A stretch of 64,000 nucleotides of DNA from positions 1,240,001-1,304,000 of the forward strand of contig JAZGTN010000089.1 in NCBI GenBank assembly GCA_037783415.1, written 5' to 3'. The position numbers and the translations under genes are program-made. This document shows, piece after piece, positions 11,206 to 21,850 of this stretch (positions are counted from its first letter, which is position 1; every line of letters starts with the position of its first letter). The notes under the pieces are model-generated. The model ran no database searches. It was not told where the DNA came from and worked only from the letters and a program-made list of their open reading frames with translations. The DNA comes from Leptasterias polaris (Eukaryota; Echinodermata; Asteroidea; Forcipulatida; Asteriidae).

Positions 11206-13257
11206 AAATTAATCAAAACTAAAAAGTAATTTATTTTTTTCTATGACTCTCAGATCTCCAAAATATTTTTGTCATGTTGTAGAATACTTTATTTCCGTGA
11301 TTAATAACTTTGTGGTGAAGACGGAATTAAGAAGAAGTACATTTCTCTAACCTTGACACTGGTCACACAAGCAAAGTTCCCAAACCACAGATGCACTTGC
11401 AATTAAATTTGTTTCTTGCATGCAATGTGGGTGACTCGGACAGAGTGTGATTAAGAAACGACAAGCTTGAAATTTTCATCCATTTCTTGTTCAACCACTC
11501 CTGTACAACAATGAAAGCTCTCCACACTTTACCACACACAATAGTAACTACTTGCAATAAGTGGCAATTAAGAATTGAAAAAGAAATTGGGGCTGGACTC
11601 TGACTGCGAAATGTAATTCTATACAATTTAGTCAACAAATATTGCATTCCAAACATCTTCTGTGGTTAAACCGAAAGCCGAAAAGGGCATAAATGTCTAG
11701 CAAACACATTAAGTGGATATTGTAGCCCCCTGCTACACCAAGCTTGTTAAAAATGACAAGTAGCCTTATTGTGACATGAATTATGAAATGCAGCACCCAG
11801 CGTCTTTCTCCATGGGGTTCACCGAGCACCTCAACCGTGTCCAGTGTGCCCCTTTAAAAGTTCTCAGAATTTCACAGCATGTATTTCTGACTCCCTAAGG
11901 AGTTTCATCTTATACCCGGCCAGATATCAAATTAAGACTGCAATGTACCTCATACTTTAGGTTTGTCATTTATATAAATCGTTGCGCTGCTGTAGGGAAG
12001 GGGCCGATAAAATGAAAGGTAATATTTGAGACGCTGTGTGATGGAAACACACCCTGTGGTGGTATGTTAATAAGCTCGTTAACTCCCCCAGTTAATTATA
12101 CACCTGCATCTAATGATGATAAAATAGCAATTTATTTCTTGAAGCATGCATGGAATTCGAAGTCAGCTTTTTAATGTCTAGTATAACAGCTAAGTTGTTC
12201 TTTGAAGAACACAAATTGGATCATTCCTGTTTTTACTAAAATTGTCACACACAAGACAAAAAGTAGCAAAAAACCCCAACACCATTAGTTTTATGAAATT
12301 GATACCTACTACCACCAGTCAATCTGGGCGATTTAAATTTAAGAAATCTTGCTATCAAACATGCCCTGTTCAATCTTCAGTCAGTGCTTACAGATTGCCT
12401 ACAGTTGCTACATTTCATTTTGTGACCTCGTCCAAACATAAAATTGTGACCTAATTAAGACGGAAGTACATAAATAAACTTTGACCTTCAGAGTCTTCTG
12501 GATTCAATTAAAAAACGAGTTCAAAGTTTGACTTGCTCTCTTTAAATTTTGTTTTGTTTTGAAGATGTGACTTTAATGTTAGTTTCTCAATGTCACCAAC
12601 TGCGCAATCATTCTAGTAATTAAACACCTAATAACACGTAGATCATGTTGATGGCCAACCAGTCATTATCTTTATGCTAATGCCTCTTCTAATGAACACC
12701 CCAAGGCTGCCCTCAAGCAATATTAATTTACAATTCCTCTATGAAGACCTTGCACTGTGTCTAATAAACAGTTACTACATTAAGGTCATGACAAGGCGCT
12801 GCACGCGTACTAGAGGCTGCACTGGTTACCATAGCAAGGGTCTATTGAATTTCTACGGCGGGTTACCGAGGAGAGTTAGTCCTGTTTTTCCACCTGTATT
12901 TATCTGGCTCGAATCTTTATTGATTAAATTATATTTGTCAAGGGGTGTAATTGACGAACCCCAACCCCATGCCAGGAAGGCACAGTCCTGTATCATAATC
13001 AATCAAGGAATCCAGTCTGCAGTAATTCAACACCTACCGGTTTGTTTAAAAGACAGATAAGATGGGTACATGACCCCATGCAGAGAATATATTTAAACTC
13101 TTCCATTCTTTTTGAATCCAACATTTGGACTCTGTAAAGGACCTGTGCCCATTCCCAAGTATACAATGTAGTTAATAAGATTATGGCACATACAATTGCA
13201 TGTAGGGGCTACATTTCTTCATGTTGTGAATGGATCATGCCAAAGAACTAAACCATT
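11206..13257. other. non-coding; possible RFX X-box near 12824
   Basis: No exon is supported. GGTTACCATAGCAAGG near 12824-12838 resembles an RFX X-box half-site pair with one mismatch, inside a locally GC-richer stretch. The 128-codon plus-strand frame at 12674-13060 has a translation without recognisable motifs. Confidence 0.3.
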
Positions 13258-13695
13258 GGGCTTGATTTCACAAAGTTCGAAGATTCATCTCAAGATGAAT
13301 TGTCAGTATATTAGCGAGCATCTCAAAAGTCGGTACATTCTAGGCGCAAAAAAACATTCCTGAGGGCACACGCCCGCAAACCATTAGACCGCCAGAATGT
13401 TCCGCTAGACAGGATCATTGTGCCGAAATACAGGAGCAATCCTACATGAGTGATATGAGCAATAGTATTTTGAATGTTCAAATGGAACGTTGTCTCACGG
13501 AACGGTCCATGAGCAGCACATGGTGGAATACTCATCCGACCCAATTAGAACAATCCTACCATTTTTCGACCCAATTAGAATGTTCCTACCATTCTGAATT
13601 TTGAGAAACTCCCTTACTATAGTAATTTGTAATGTGAGATCACACTTTGCTTAGCAGTTAAGATCAATCATAGCTCTTTGTGAAATTGGTCCCAA
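13258..13695. mobile_element. F4 fold-back MITE interrupted by another element
   Basis: The left arm GGGCTTGATTTCACAAAG and the right arm CTTTGTGAAATTGGTCCC are inverted copies 400 bp apart. Inner blocks TCATCTCAAGATGAATTG and AAGATCAATCATAGCTC are also paired. The middle (about 13320-13605) belongs to a different family, shared with 27672-27955. Confidence 0.6.
13320..13605 (-). mobile_element. F5 repeat, nested copy
   Basis: This is the reverse complement of the family seen at 27672-27955. Shared blocks include GGTAGGAACATTCTAATTGGGT, (A)ACGTTCCATT and a GGAGCAATCCTAC-like segment. One end carries a tandem duplication of a roughly 28-bp CGACCCAATTAGAA unit (13536-13592). It sits between the F4 arms, so it inserted after F4. 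Confidence 0.55.
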
Positions 13696-15329
13696 GTTGT
13701 TTATTTAGACAGTTTCGTTTTGTGGCAGTTACGCTCACAGTCTTCTTCAACCTTTCTTTATGCTTCAACTGAACAATGATTTTAAATGAATGAGCACAGA
13801 ATGGTTCAAGTAAACATCTAAAGTTGGGTTTAATAAAAGGTTGGGGTGCTTCAGACAGGCTAAGAAGGGTTTCACTCAGCGTTTAAGCTTAGTCTGGTCT
13901 CAACACTTCCCTGTCATCTCAGGTGACACATACTGTACTTGCATACTGGATGAGTGACAAGGACTGAAAAGACACCAGGGTCATCCTGGGTCATTGTGTT
14001 AAAAAGAGGTACATTGTTGATTTGAAGGTGGGGTGTGGGGGTTAGAGGGATAGTCACAATATCTTTACAGAGAAGCTGTAAAATTGTTATGAGAATTTGG
14101 TAGCAGTTTGTTTTGAACAGTTTGTTAATGGTGATTTATCACTCAATACACACATTGAAGGGTTAGAACTGTAGTGGTAAACATTGCCGTTATCAAATAA
14201 TAACCAAGTTTGTTTATTTAATTCCAGGTGCTAAAGGACTTGCGTTAAATGATACTAAATTGTAAGGAAACATGTGCTCCTACTTCAATAATTTGTTTTT
14301 AAAAATCACATTAGTTTCATTGCCAAAGATGTGTATGTTATGAGGAAACAGAATATGATTGACACAAGTGTCTATAATTTAAGTGTCATTGTGCAAATTC
14401 TTATTACTTCTTGCAAGATCCTTGAAGAAAATGATTCACAACCCTTAGGCCATTCAACTTCAAAAAATAGGAGAAAAGATTAAATCTGGGGTAGTCATAG
14501 GAAACAAATTAATGTAAGAAAAACAGAGTACAAATGTACAACTTTCAATGTCTCTATTTTCTAAGCAACTGTTTTCTTTTTCTGTTCTCAATTTTTTCAA
14601 AAAAAAATTTAAAAAAAATTGTGACTAAAAAACTAAAAAGTTCCAAGCGTAAGGTTTCTCAGGTTGACTTACACATATATGAAACTTATAGGCCCCATGA
14701 GTAATTTTAAGAGCCAGTTTAAAATCAAAATATCACTTTCCCCTTCCCTTTAAAACTATGAAGGAAGTAACACAGTTTTTACTCCCTTCCTGTAACTCAC
14801 ACTCAATTACAGCTCACCAACCATGCCTCCATGACAATACAATCTTCAGAATCTTCAGATCTAGTTTAACAAGGTCTCAACAAAGGCTTGGATAGAGGTA
14901 ATGGAATTCCTGGACACCATCCAACAAGGGTGGTAGGTAGATAATTGAGAGTTATCTTTGTATATGTGCACTATGGACAAGTGCCTTGATACTGGGGTGT
15001 AACTAAATGTTTAGCTATTGAACCAGGCAAAGTTTGGACAAGATAGTAGACTGGATAACACTGCAGGGGTTTATCACAGGCGACTTGAGCAGATAAAGCC
15101 TTGATGATATGGGAAAATATAAAGTTGTTTGCGGACAAAACAAATGTCTGACAATTGGAATTATGGAACTGTGAGCAAAGTACATTATGACATCTGAATG
15201 GGACAATATGAATAACACTCTAGCAATAGTAATCGGTGAACAGTTCCCATGTTACTTTGATAGAAATTGAATAAGAAATACATTCAATCAGGGGAGGAAT
15301 GAATGGAGATTTCTTGTTACAATACAAAT
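13696..15329. other. non-coding, no recognisable feature
   Basis: AT-rich sequence with a short G-rich patch around 14029-14050. No exon or recurrent family is recognised. Confidence 0.4.
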
Positions 15330-15490
15330 AAGGGACAATGTGTTTACATCCTGGAAAATGTGCATGTTTTTCACTATTTTCTCCTGACTCACACAACCGA
15401 TTAAGCCCAAATTTCCACAGGTTTGTTATTTCATGTACATGGTTGATCACACAAAACATAACACTGTCTGCGACTGTGCTGTCAGGTTTA
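15330..15490 (-). mobile_element. TTAA-family MITE, subfamily T2, partial
   Basis: The reverse complement carries TGTTTTGTGTGATCAACC, ATGAAATAACAAACCTGTG and GAGAAAATAGTGAAAAA in the same order as at 21631, 47953 and 55062. The left part (to about 15330) is closest to 21760-21840. Neither TTAA end is preserved. Confidence 0.65.
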
Positions 15491-16628
15491 TTTTGGAGAC
15501 ATCCTTGGTTTTATTGGCCCAAAATATAGTATTAGTAAGAACTTGAAGGCACGTTTGTTGAGCTATTTTCTACATGTCCTTGATTCTGACTAGAAGACTT
15601 CTCCAGACATTTCCGTCAGAATTAGTCACGTAAATTATTCACCGTTAAATTTCTTTGGCAAAACTTGCCAACAATTCAACAATCTCTTGTCTAGATTAGA
15701 TTAAACAAATCCATCAGAAAGTTAATCTCTACAAAGTAATCTCCTGGATCTTAGGCTTCGAGTCTTCCTCAATCCATCAAAATTCTAAGGCATAAATTTA
15801 TACCTGAACCTGAAGAACTTTGTATAAAGACTGGCTGATAAATAGCGTTAAAAAAAAATTAAAAAAATCAGGCAAAACTGGTAAACATTTTAAAGAATTT
15901 CTACGTATATTTTCAAGAAAATCAATCCGCATCTTAGAGTCTAGTAAACACAACATCCAACCAACTGTTGAATTACTCAGATAGTTTGGTGGTTACGTTT
16001 CTGAAAGCAACAAAAGTGTTTTTTGTCTTGTTTGGAATTTTGTGCAGTTCATATTTCAATCAATTTCATATTAAAGCTTTTTTGTGATGGGGGGGGGGGG
16101 GGGGAAATGACAATATTTCAGACCGAAATATCAAAGGTTTTTGGCATTAGCTATAAGTAGATCACCGCATTTCTAACACATCTCTAACCAAACAAGAATT
16201 TCCGTCAAGTCTGTGTAAGCGTTAAAGTAGATTTATGGGTGTTCACTCCATGTCAATATTCATTTCAAACTTCCTCTGTCTCAAACTCAAAACGGAAGGT
16301 ACAACATCGGGAAATGATGGCAAAGTAAATCTTACAAGATTGCTAACTTTATAAGAATCATTATTAGGAAACCGGACCTAGCACACAGCGAAAGAACACA
16401 ATTATTCAAAATTCATCATCACCATCAAGCCTGAACTAAGGAAGGGTCGGAATACTCGCTTTAAAAAAATATTCAAATAAATTTGAAATCAACCACCGGA
16501 TAACAATTAATAATGTGATTTCAAATTTTTAGTTTGAGAAATTAAAATATAGACCTATGTGTACTAAATTCTACAGAAACAAAAACACCACCAGAGAATT
16601 ACATCTGATGCGTTGAGTCAAACCACTA
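15491..16628. other. non-coding with a G16 run at 16089-16104
   Basis: No coding or repeat family signal except the sixteen-G homopolymer. Confidence 0.4.
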
Positions 16629-16843
16629 CAGGGTTTGCCCTCAACTTTTTCAGTGACTGGCCAGCAGGACCAGTTAGCGTGTCGTTTCACTGGTCCCCTG
16701 CTTTTTACCTAGTCCATATTTTATATTAAACAGCGATGCTTTTCAACACTGAACTAGTCAGCCAGACCACTTGGAGAGAATTCTGACTGGTCCTCAGGTG
16801 TTTTTAAAAACGAGCATTTGGCCAGCGGACCACTATTTAGGGA
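16629..16843 (+). mobile_element. R1 repeat family, copy 2
   Basis: This is the clearest R1 copy. It begins CAGGGTTTGCCCTCAACTTT and contains GACTGGCCAGCAGGACCAG, TTTTCAACACTGAACTAGTC, GACTGGTCCTCAGGTGTTTT and GGCCAGCGGACCACT. No coding capacity. Confidence 0.7.
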
Positions 16844-16948
16844 GAAAGGGAGAAAGCTGCACTAGCAGTTTTACGCCCCCAAAAATTCAGCAATTTTTGT
16901 TTCTGTTTATCACCGACTCTAATTCTACACCTATGTATGACCCCAAAA

Positions 16949-16994
16949 ATTGAGATTCAAGTTCAATTTGAATTGAGATTCAAGTTCAATTTGA
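16949..16994. repeat. perfect 23-bp tandem duplication
   Basis: Two identical adjacent copies of ATTGAGATTCAAGTTCAATT plus TGA. Confidence 0.9.
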
Positions 16995-17274
16995 ACAAAT
17001 TTGAATATAATTTCATCAACAATGTTTTGAATATCATCCAAGGATTCACAGCACTACTACGCACGTATATGAAGTGTTTTTTGTTATTTTGAATTCGTTT
17101 AAAAATGCTGGTATGTCATCACCATAGTTGGAAAGGAAACTCTACAGTAATTACAATTTATTGATTGATTTGTACTGGTATTAAATTTTACTGTGGAACA
17201 ATTGGAGAAAAAACAAGTGTAACAATAACAATATTGAGAAAAACAATTTCAAAAGATATGGAATTTAGACTTGA

Positions 17275-17602
17275 AGGTAATTACTCACAAAATGAATGAC
17301 AACAAAAACTTACTTGGTAAGAAGCAATGCAGCTGTTGTTAATGTATAACATTTTGAGAAACAATTCCCTTCAAAGGAAAGTGGTTTAAGAGAGTTCAAT
17401 CCGAGAATTGTTTCTGCAGAAACGTTTCTCAGATTGTGTATTCCAATTACAGATTATTCTTCCTGTGTGGACATAACCACTCCAGATTTTCCGCAACATC
17501 TCAAAGACACTTTCAGCTTTTTTGTATATGGCTACATTTATATAGGATTAAAACAATCGAACGGTTCCAAAAACCAAACGTATGCTTTGCCTTTAAAGAA
17601 TT
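17275..17602 (-). mobile_element. TTAA-family MITE T1, inverted copy
   Basis: The reverse complement of the T1 landmarks reads TACTTGGTAAGAAGCAATGC, ATTATTCTTCCTGTGTGGAC, GATTAAAACAATCGAACGGT and GCCTTTAAAG. The right (family-left) end retains TTAA, while the other end is degraded to TTGAAGG. Overlapping plus-strand frames at 17434-17682 are transposon sequence, not genes. Confidence 0.75.
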
Positions 17603-17781
17603 TAAACTTAGAGTTAAAAAAATTCAAAAAAACTATAAATAACCAAAGTGATATCCATGGAAAACTTAAATTGACTAGTTAAAATAAAAGTTCAAACAGT
17701 TTCCATAATAACAAAAAAATCACTTAAATTAAGATTGAGATCCAATTAAACTTTTTTGTCCAGAAAAGATGACATCATTCA

Positions 17782-17797
17782 CCCCCCCCCCCCCCCC
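17782..17797. repeat. C16 homopolymer
   Basis: Sixteen consecutive C residues, followed by an A-rich stretch. Confidence 0.9.
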
Positions 17798-17955
17798 AAA
17801 TAAAAAAATAAAACCACCGACTGACCAGACTATCTACTCCTTAATTAATCCCAAGTCATGATAAAGAAAACAAACAACAATCCAGCCATGATGACGAAAG
17901 AAAAGCAACAAGATGTCCAACAACAACCACCATCCACAGCCATAGTTATCCTTTA

Positions 17956-18310
17956 GGCCAAGTAAAAAAAAAAAACAGTTGATCGTCCCCGCCCGCACCC
18001 TTTATTGAGACCGCATCTTTTTTTTTTCTCTCTTTTTTTTTTCCAAAAAAAATATATATATATTTAAATTGTTTGTATTTTTAATCCACCCTTGACATAT
18101 ATATTTTAATTTTTGATGTAAACTTACCTCATACAACAAATAGAAAGAAAGTTAGCGGTGATTTCAAACTGAAGAATTGGTGGCCTGTTTGAATTGAAAT
18201 ACTTGGCGGCCATCTTGGAAAAAAAATATTAAATAAAAAATTAAAAGGCCCTCATCCTCCTCTTTTTGGAAAAATCAGGACGATCAACTGGTATTTTTTT
18301 TTATTTGGCC
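17956..18310 (-). mobile_element. Harbinger-type MITE, complete, opposite orientation (355 bp)
   Basis: Termini GGCCAAGTAAAA..CAGTTGATCGTCC and GGACGATCAACTGGTA..ATTTGGCC are flanked by TTA on both sides (17953-17955 and 18311-18313). The interior is the reverse complement of 7166-7522, with close similarity apart from homopolymer lengths. Its internal donor GAG|GTAAGT lies on the minus strand (18122-18130), the same strand as the candidate gene, so it could act as a cryptic splice site. Confidence 0.9.
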
Positions 18311-18619
18311 TTATACAACTGTTCACTATTAGATCATACCAGAGACACCAAATCTGACACACGACCCCCCCACTTCAAATACACCTGTTAGTCTAATATA
18401 AACAAAGGAAGCATTTAATTACTAGTAATCAGGTGGGCTAGACTGCCTCTGAATTCCAACACAAGACTGGCGTCATTTAGGTACAAAGGTTAAGTTTCTT
18501 TCACAGGAAGTTAAGAAGTTGTTTTTAAAACAAAATTAAAAATATGAAAAACTTAATTATAACACTTCTACAGCGGTGCATCATAAAATCCATATTTAGA
18601 ATTACTTTTGATCTAAAAG

Positions 18620-19001
18620 CAGGGCTCGAGTTTGGGGAGAAAATCCACAAGACTACAGAGCTTGTAGCAAAATCTTTACTGGACCAGACATTTTTTTACA
18701 AGACCAGATTCAAAATGTGCAAATACAAAATTGCTGACACATTTAACATGCATTTGACTGCTTTTAAATGAACCCCGAACTGAGACAAGTAAGAGAAGAT
18801 TTATCTCATGTCTTAATGGTATTACTCATAGAATTGAAAGATAATTTATCAGAGTGAGACCCAAAGTCAATATTTGAACATAATTTGTTTTTGTTAATTG
18901 AAAAACACAAGACCATCGGACTTGTTAGGTCATAATCTTACTGGCCCAACACTAAAATTACTGGCCTCGGGCCTGTGGTCCAGTGTAAAATTCGAGCCCT
19001 G
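18620..19001. mobile_element. hAT-like fold-back element (382 bp)
   Basis: Ends CAGGGCTCGAGTTT and AAATTCGAGCCCTG are inverted copies. Flanks CTAAAAG (18613-18619) and CTATAAG (19002-19008) look like a target duplication with one difference. Fragments of the family lie at 25600-25645, 40710-40800 and 42640-42720. The frame at 18544-18771 lies partly inside and is not a gene. Confidence 0.7.
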
Positions 19002-19008
19002 CTATAAG

Positions 19009-19530
19009 ATGTTGTTTATCAGATGCAAGACTTAAGATCAGAAACAAGATTCCATGAATTTGAAAGAAGACAGTTGTTTCTCCCGAGTGTTAAATTTGGT
19101 GTCCTTTAAAGCCCCTTCCTCAGTTTATCTTAAGAAGAATGCTCAACAAATTGTAGATTCTAAAACATGGTTGAGATTTAGTTTAGCATTGTCTAGTACT
19201 TTCCCTTTTCCATTGGAATTTCAAACTGGATTTCATTCCTTGAAATCCTGAAACCTCAAAGCAGTGGAGCTTTACTTAAGAACACCTTTGGGAAATCACA
19301 ACTATGTGGAAAAATACACACCATTTTTCTGTTTCTGCAGTTAACTTGGAATAAACAAGTCTGAACTTGGCATCCACAAAAATATATCCTGGAAAATGTT
19401 GGGAGTCTCATTGAATATTTGACAGATACAGTGTACTTAAAATATTCCACAGCAAATTTTAGAGTGTACTACACTTGACAATTTGCTGTGATTTTTTTTA
19501 TATTAATACTTAATACTTATTAATTTTAAA
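19009..19530. other. non-coding, presumed intron downstream of exon C
   Basis: No repeat or exon recognised. The small frames at 19054-19251 and 19256-19450 lack supporting features. Confidence 0.35.
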
Positions 19531-19535
19531 CATAC

Positions 19536-19608
19536 CTGAGCATGAATAGTCAAGTCCCTCATAACTTGATTTGGCAAAACAAGACACCACCATCTTCAAT
19601 GTTTTCAT
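19536..19608 (-). CDS. exon C: candidate first coding exon, same splice phase as exons A and B
   Basis: The minus-strand ATG at 19608 opens 24 codons plus one base and ends TGCTCAG|GTATGT, a good donor. The peptide runs MKTLKMVVSCFAKSSYEG and then LDYSCS. A second in-frame Met lies at residue 6. The upstream in-frame stop is a TGA about 70 nt away with no ATG between, so either this ATG is the start or the frame continues from an upstream acceptor (an ACAG lies just inside the open stretch). The phase-1 end with the G of a GGN codon matches the exons at 5856 and 31583. There is no recognisable domain and the segment is too short for family assignment. It may be a small alternative N-terminus or an internal exon, or chance. 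Confidence 0.35.
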
Positions 19609-21257
19609 CTCTTGACTGATTCTTGATATTGAATCATAATCGCTGATATTGATCACTTTGATACTGATCTGTTGTCACCTGTTCAAAGACTACCTGTGCA
19701 TTCCATGCGGCTTAAAACACGGTTGATATGTCAATGAAATCTGATTGGTAGCTTCCTACAGCTCTCACACGGTCATTAGAATACTGACTTGACGTAGACT
19801 GAGTCAAGAATGACCAATCAATCACTGGGGTTTTGTAATATGTCAGGTATGGTGGAGCAGAAAGATGGGACAATGGCAATGTCACCGGTACACTCACCGG
19901 CTCACTGCTCCCCAACAGGACATCAGGAAAGATTGCTGGAAAAGCGGAATAAAAGACAAAGCTGACAAGTGGTTACCGAAGTGAGACTCCAACACCACAC
20001 ATGCTAGACAGACAACAATCAAAATATGCAATGGTAAAGAAAAAACTATTGGACTGTTCCATTATAACATGGGTAAGATGATTCAATATTGAGGGGATGT
20101 TTTATGAATGAAAGCAACAAAAGCCCCACAAACATTAATATTCCACACCTGTTGATTCTTTAGATAATGGTGTGATTTCTTTCACATTTTTTTCTTTTCA
20201 TTTCACCCGCCTTCTGATGGTTTCAGACAGCAGGATTAGAACCGTGCAAATGTACACAGGAGTTTTTCCTCAATCAGTGAGGTGATATAGCAAAGTCAAA
20301 CATTGACTTTAAATGTACAGAAGGGGTAGAGATAGGACAAACCTCCATAACTCTATGGATAGTACACCTCCAAGGAAAGATAGATTACGTTGTCAGAGAT
20401 GGTATCAAATTGATCATCTTGCATAAACCATGGGAGCTAACATAAAGCGATCAATGTAATTATAGCCAATGGAAGCCAACTTTCTGTATTTTTATGATGC
20501 GGACAAATAAAATATCTTATCATTGATGGAATGTTTCAATAAACATGGCCACCATTATCAAATCAATGGACAAATGAATAGCAATCAAACAAGGAAGAGA
20601 GAGCGATGTTAAAAACATACACAGGATTTCCCGAACATTCATCCTGATTAATTAAGGAGAACTAGAAGTCTTTTGTTACAACGTTTGTTCGAGAGAATAT
20701 TTCCGCTGACGCAATCCTTTCAATAAAAATAAAATACAAAAACGAAGAAGTCACATTTGCGTAATCCTTCCACACTTTCCAAGGTGAGACAATATTGTTT
20801 CATCATAAATTCGAAGAAGTGGATAAAATAAATGGTTAAACTGAAATATGTGACGCATAACGCTACATTAACATTTACACTCCCACACAAAGATAATTTC
20901 CCCACACACAAATAAACCACTGTATGAAACAACATTCCAATTTCCAGACTCCCCCCAAAAAAAATCACAGGTTCCTTCCTGAACCCCCCCTTTTTATAAC
21001 ATGGATCGTTCCATGTGACCTACAAGCAGGCCAAGGTCAAATACTTTAACTCTTGTCACATGGTTACTAAGGGGGCTTTTCACAAAGTTTTGACAACTTG
21101 TTGAGAACTTTGTAAGAGTGCAAATTGTTCCCATTAAAAACTGATGAATGGAAATGACTTCATAATGGTTTCAAGCAGTGATCTGATTTAACAATGTGGT
21201 GTTAAGTCTTATATTACTAATTAAAACTAGCAATGTAGTGTTTGTAGGATTACAAAC
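19609..21257. other. non-coding or UTR; weak minus-strand frame at 19712-19915
   Basis: Upstream of exon C on the minus strand. The 67-codon frame at 19712-19915 ends with its own stop and is not joined to exon C. A GAGCCG|GTGAGT donor-like site lies inside it, at about 19870. No repeat family is recognised up to 21257. Confidence 0.3.
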
Positions 21258-21259
21258 AC

Positions 21260-21625
21260 TAGGTGTTCGGGTTTTCAATGAAAGTTATTGGTAGGGCTTA
21301 TGACCATATGGTGCCATGACAAATTTCTTTTTATATCCCATTTCGATAGTGAAAAGGATGGCGGAAGAAGGTTGGTCTTTCTAATACTTTGCAAACTAGG
21401 GTTTGTGAATAGTTTTTTGACTTGAAATTGAAGATTGAACCAGAAGGCGAGTTTGGCAAGTTTAATGATTTTTTTTTTGACCCTCTATATGTTAAGTTTG
21501 AAGGTTGTGTGAGCTTTGGAAGTGTGCGTTTTTTTGCAGACAATCGTGGGGGATAAGCAGAAGAAGTATTTTTTTTTTAACGTACAAAAACAAGAGGTGT
21601 TCCGGGCGGATTACCCGAACACCTA
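21260..21625. mobile_element. TA-flanked fold-back MITE (Tc1/mariner-like)
   Basis: GGTGTTCGGGT at the left and ACCCGAACACC at the right are perfect inverted ends bounded by TA on both sides (21260-21261 and 21624-21625). It is about 360 bp with no transposase. TA duplication fits Tc1/mariner, though the CACTA before the left end coincides by chance with another superfamily's motif. The next element starts one base downstream. Confidence 0.7.
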
Positions 21626-21630
21626 ATTAA

Positions 21631-21850
21631 AGGTATTGTACAGAATTGGTAGAGCTGACACAATAGTCACAGACAATGTTCATGTTTTGTGTGATCAACC
21701 ATATACATGAAGCAACAAACCTGTAAAAAATTTGGTTTAATCTGTTGTAAGAGTCAGTAAAAAATAGTGAAAAAAAGGAGGAAAATTGTTCACGATTTTC
21801 AGCATGTAAACACATTGTCTTTAATTTTGGCTGTAACAGATAACAGCTCA
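21631..21850 (+). mobile_element. TTAA-family MITE T2, 3'-truncated
   Basis: TTAA (21627-21630) then AGGTATTGTACAGAATTGGT, TGTTTTGTGTGATCAACC and AACAAACCTGTAAAAAATTT match the left half of 47953-48307. The right TTAA end is missing. It begins directly after the TA-flanked MITE. Confidence 0.75.
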
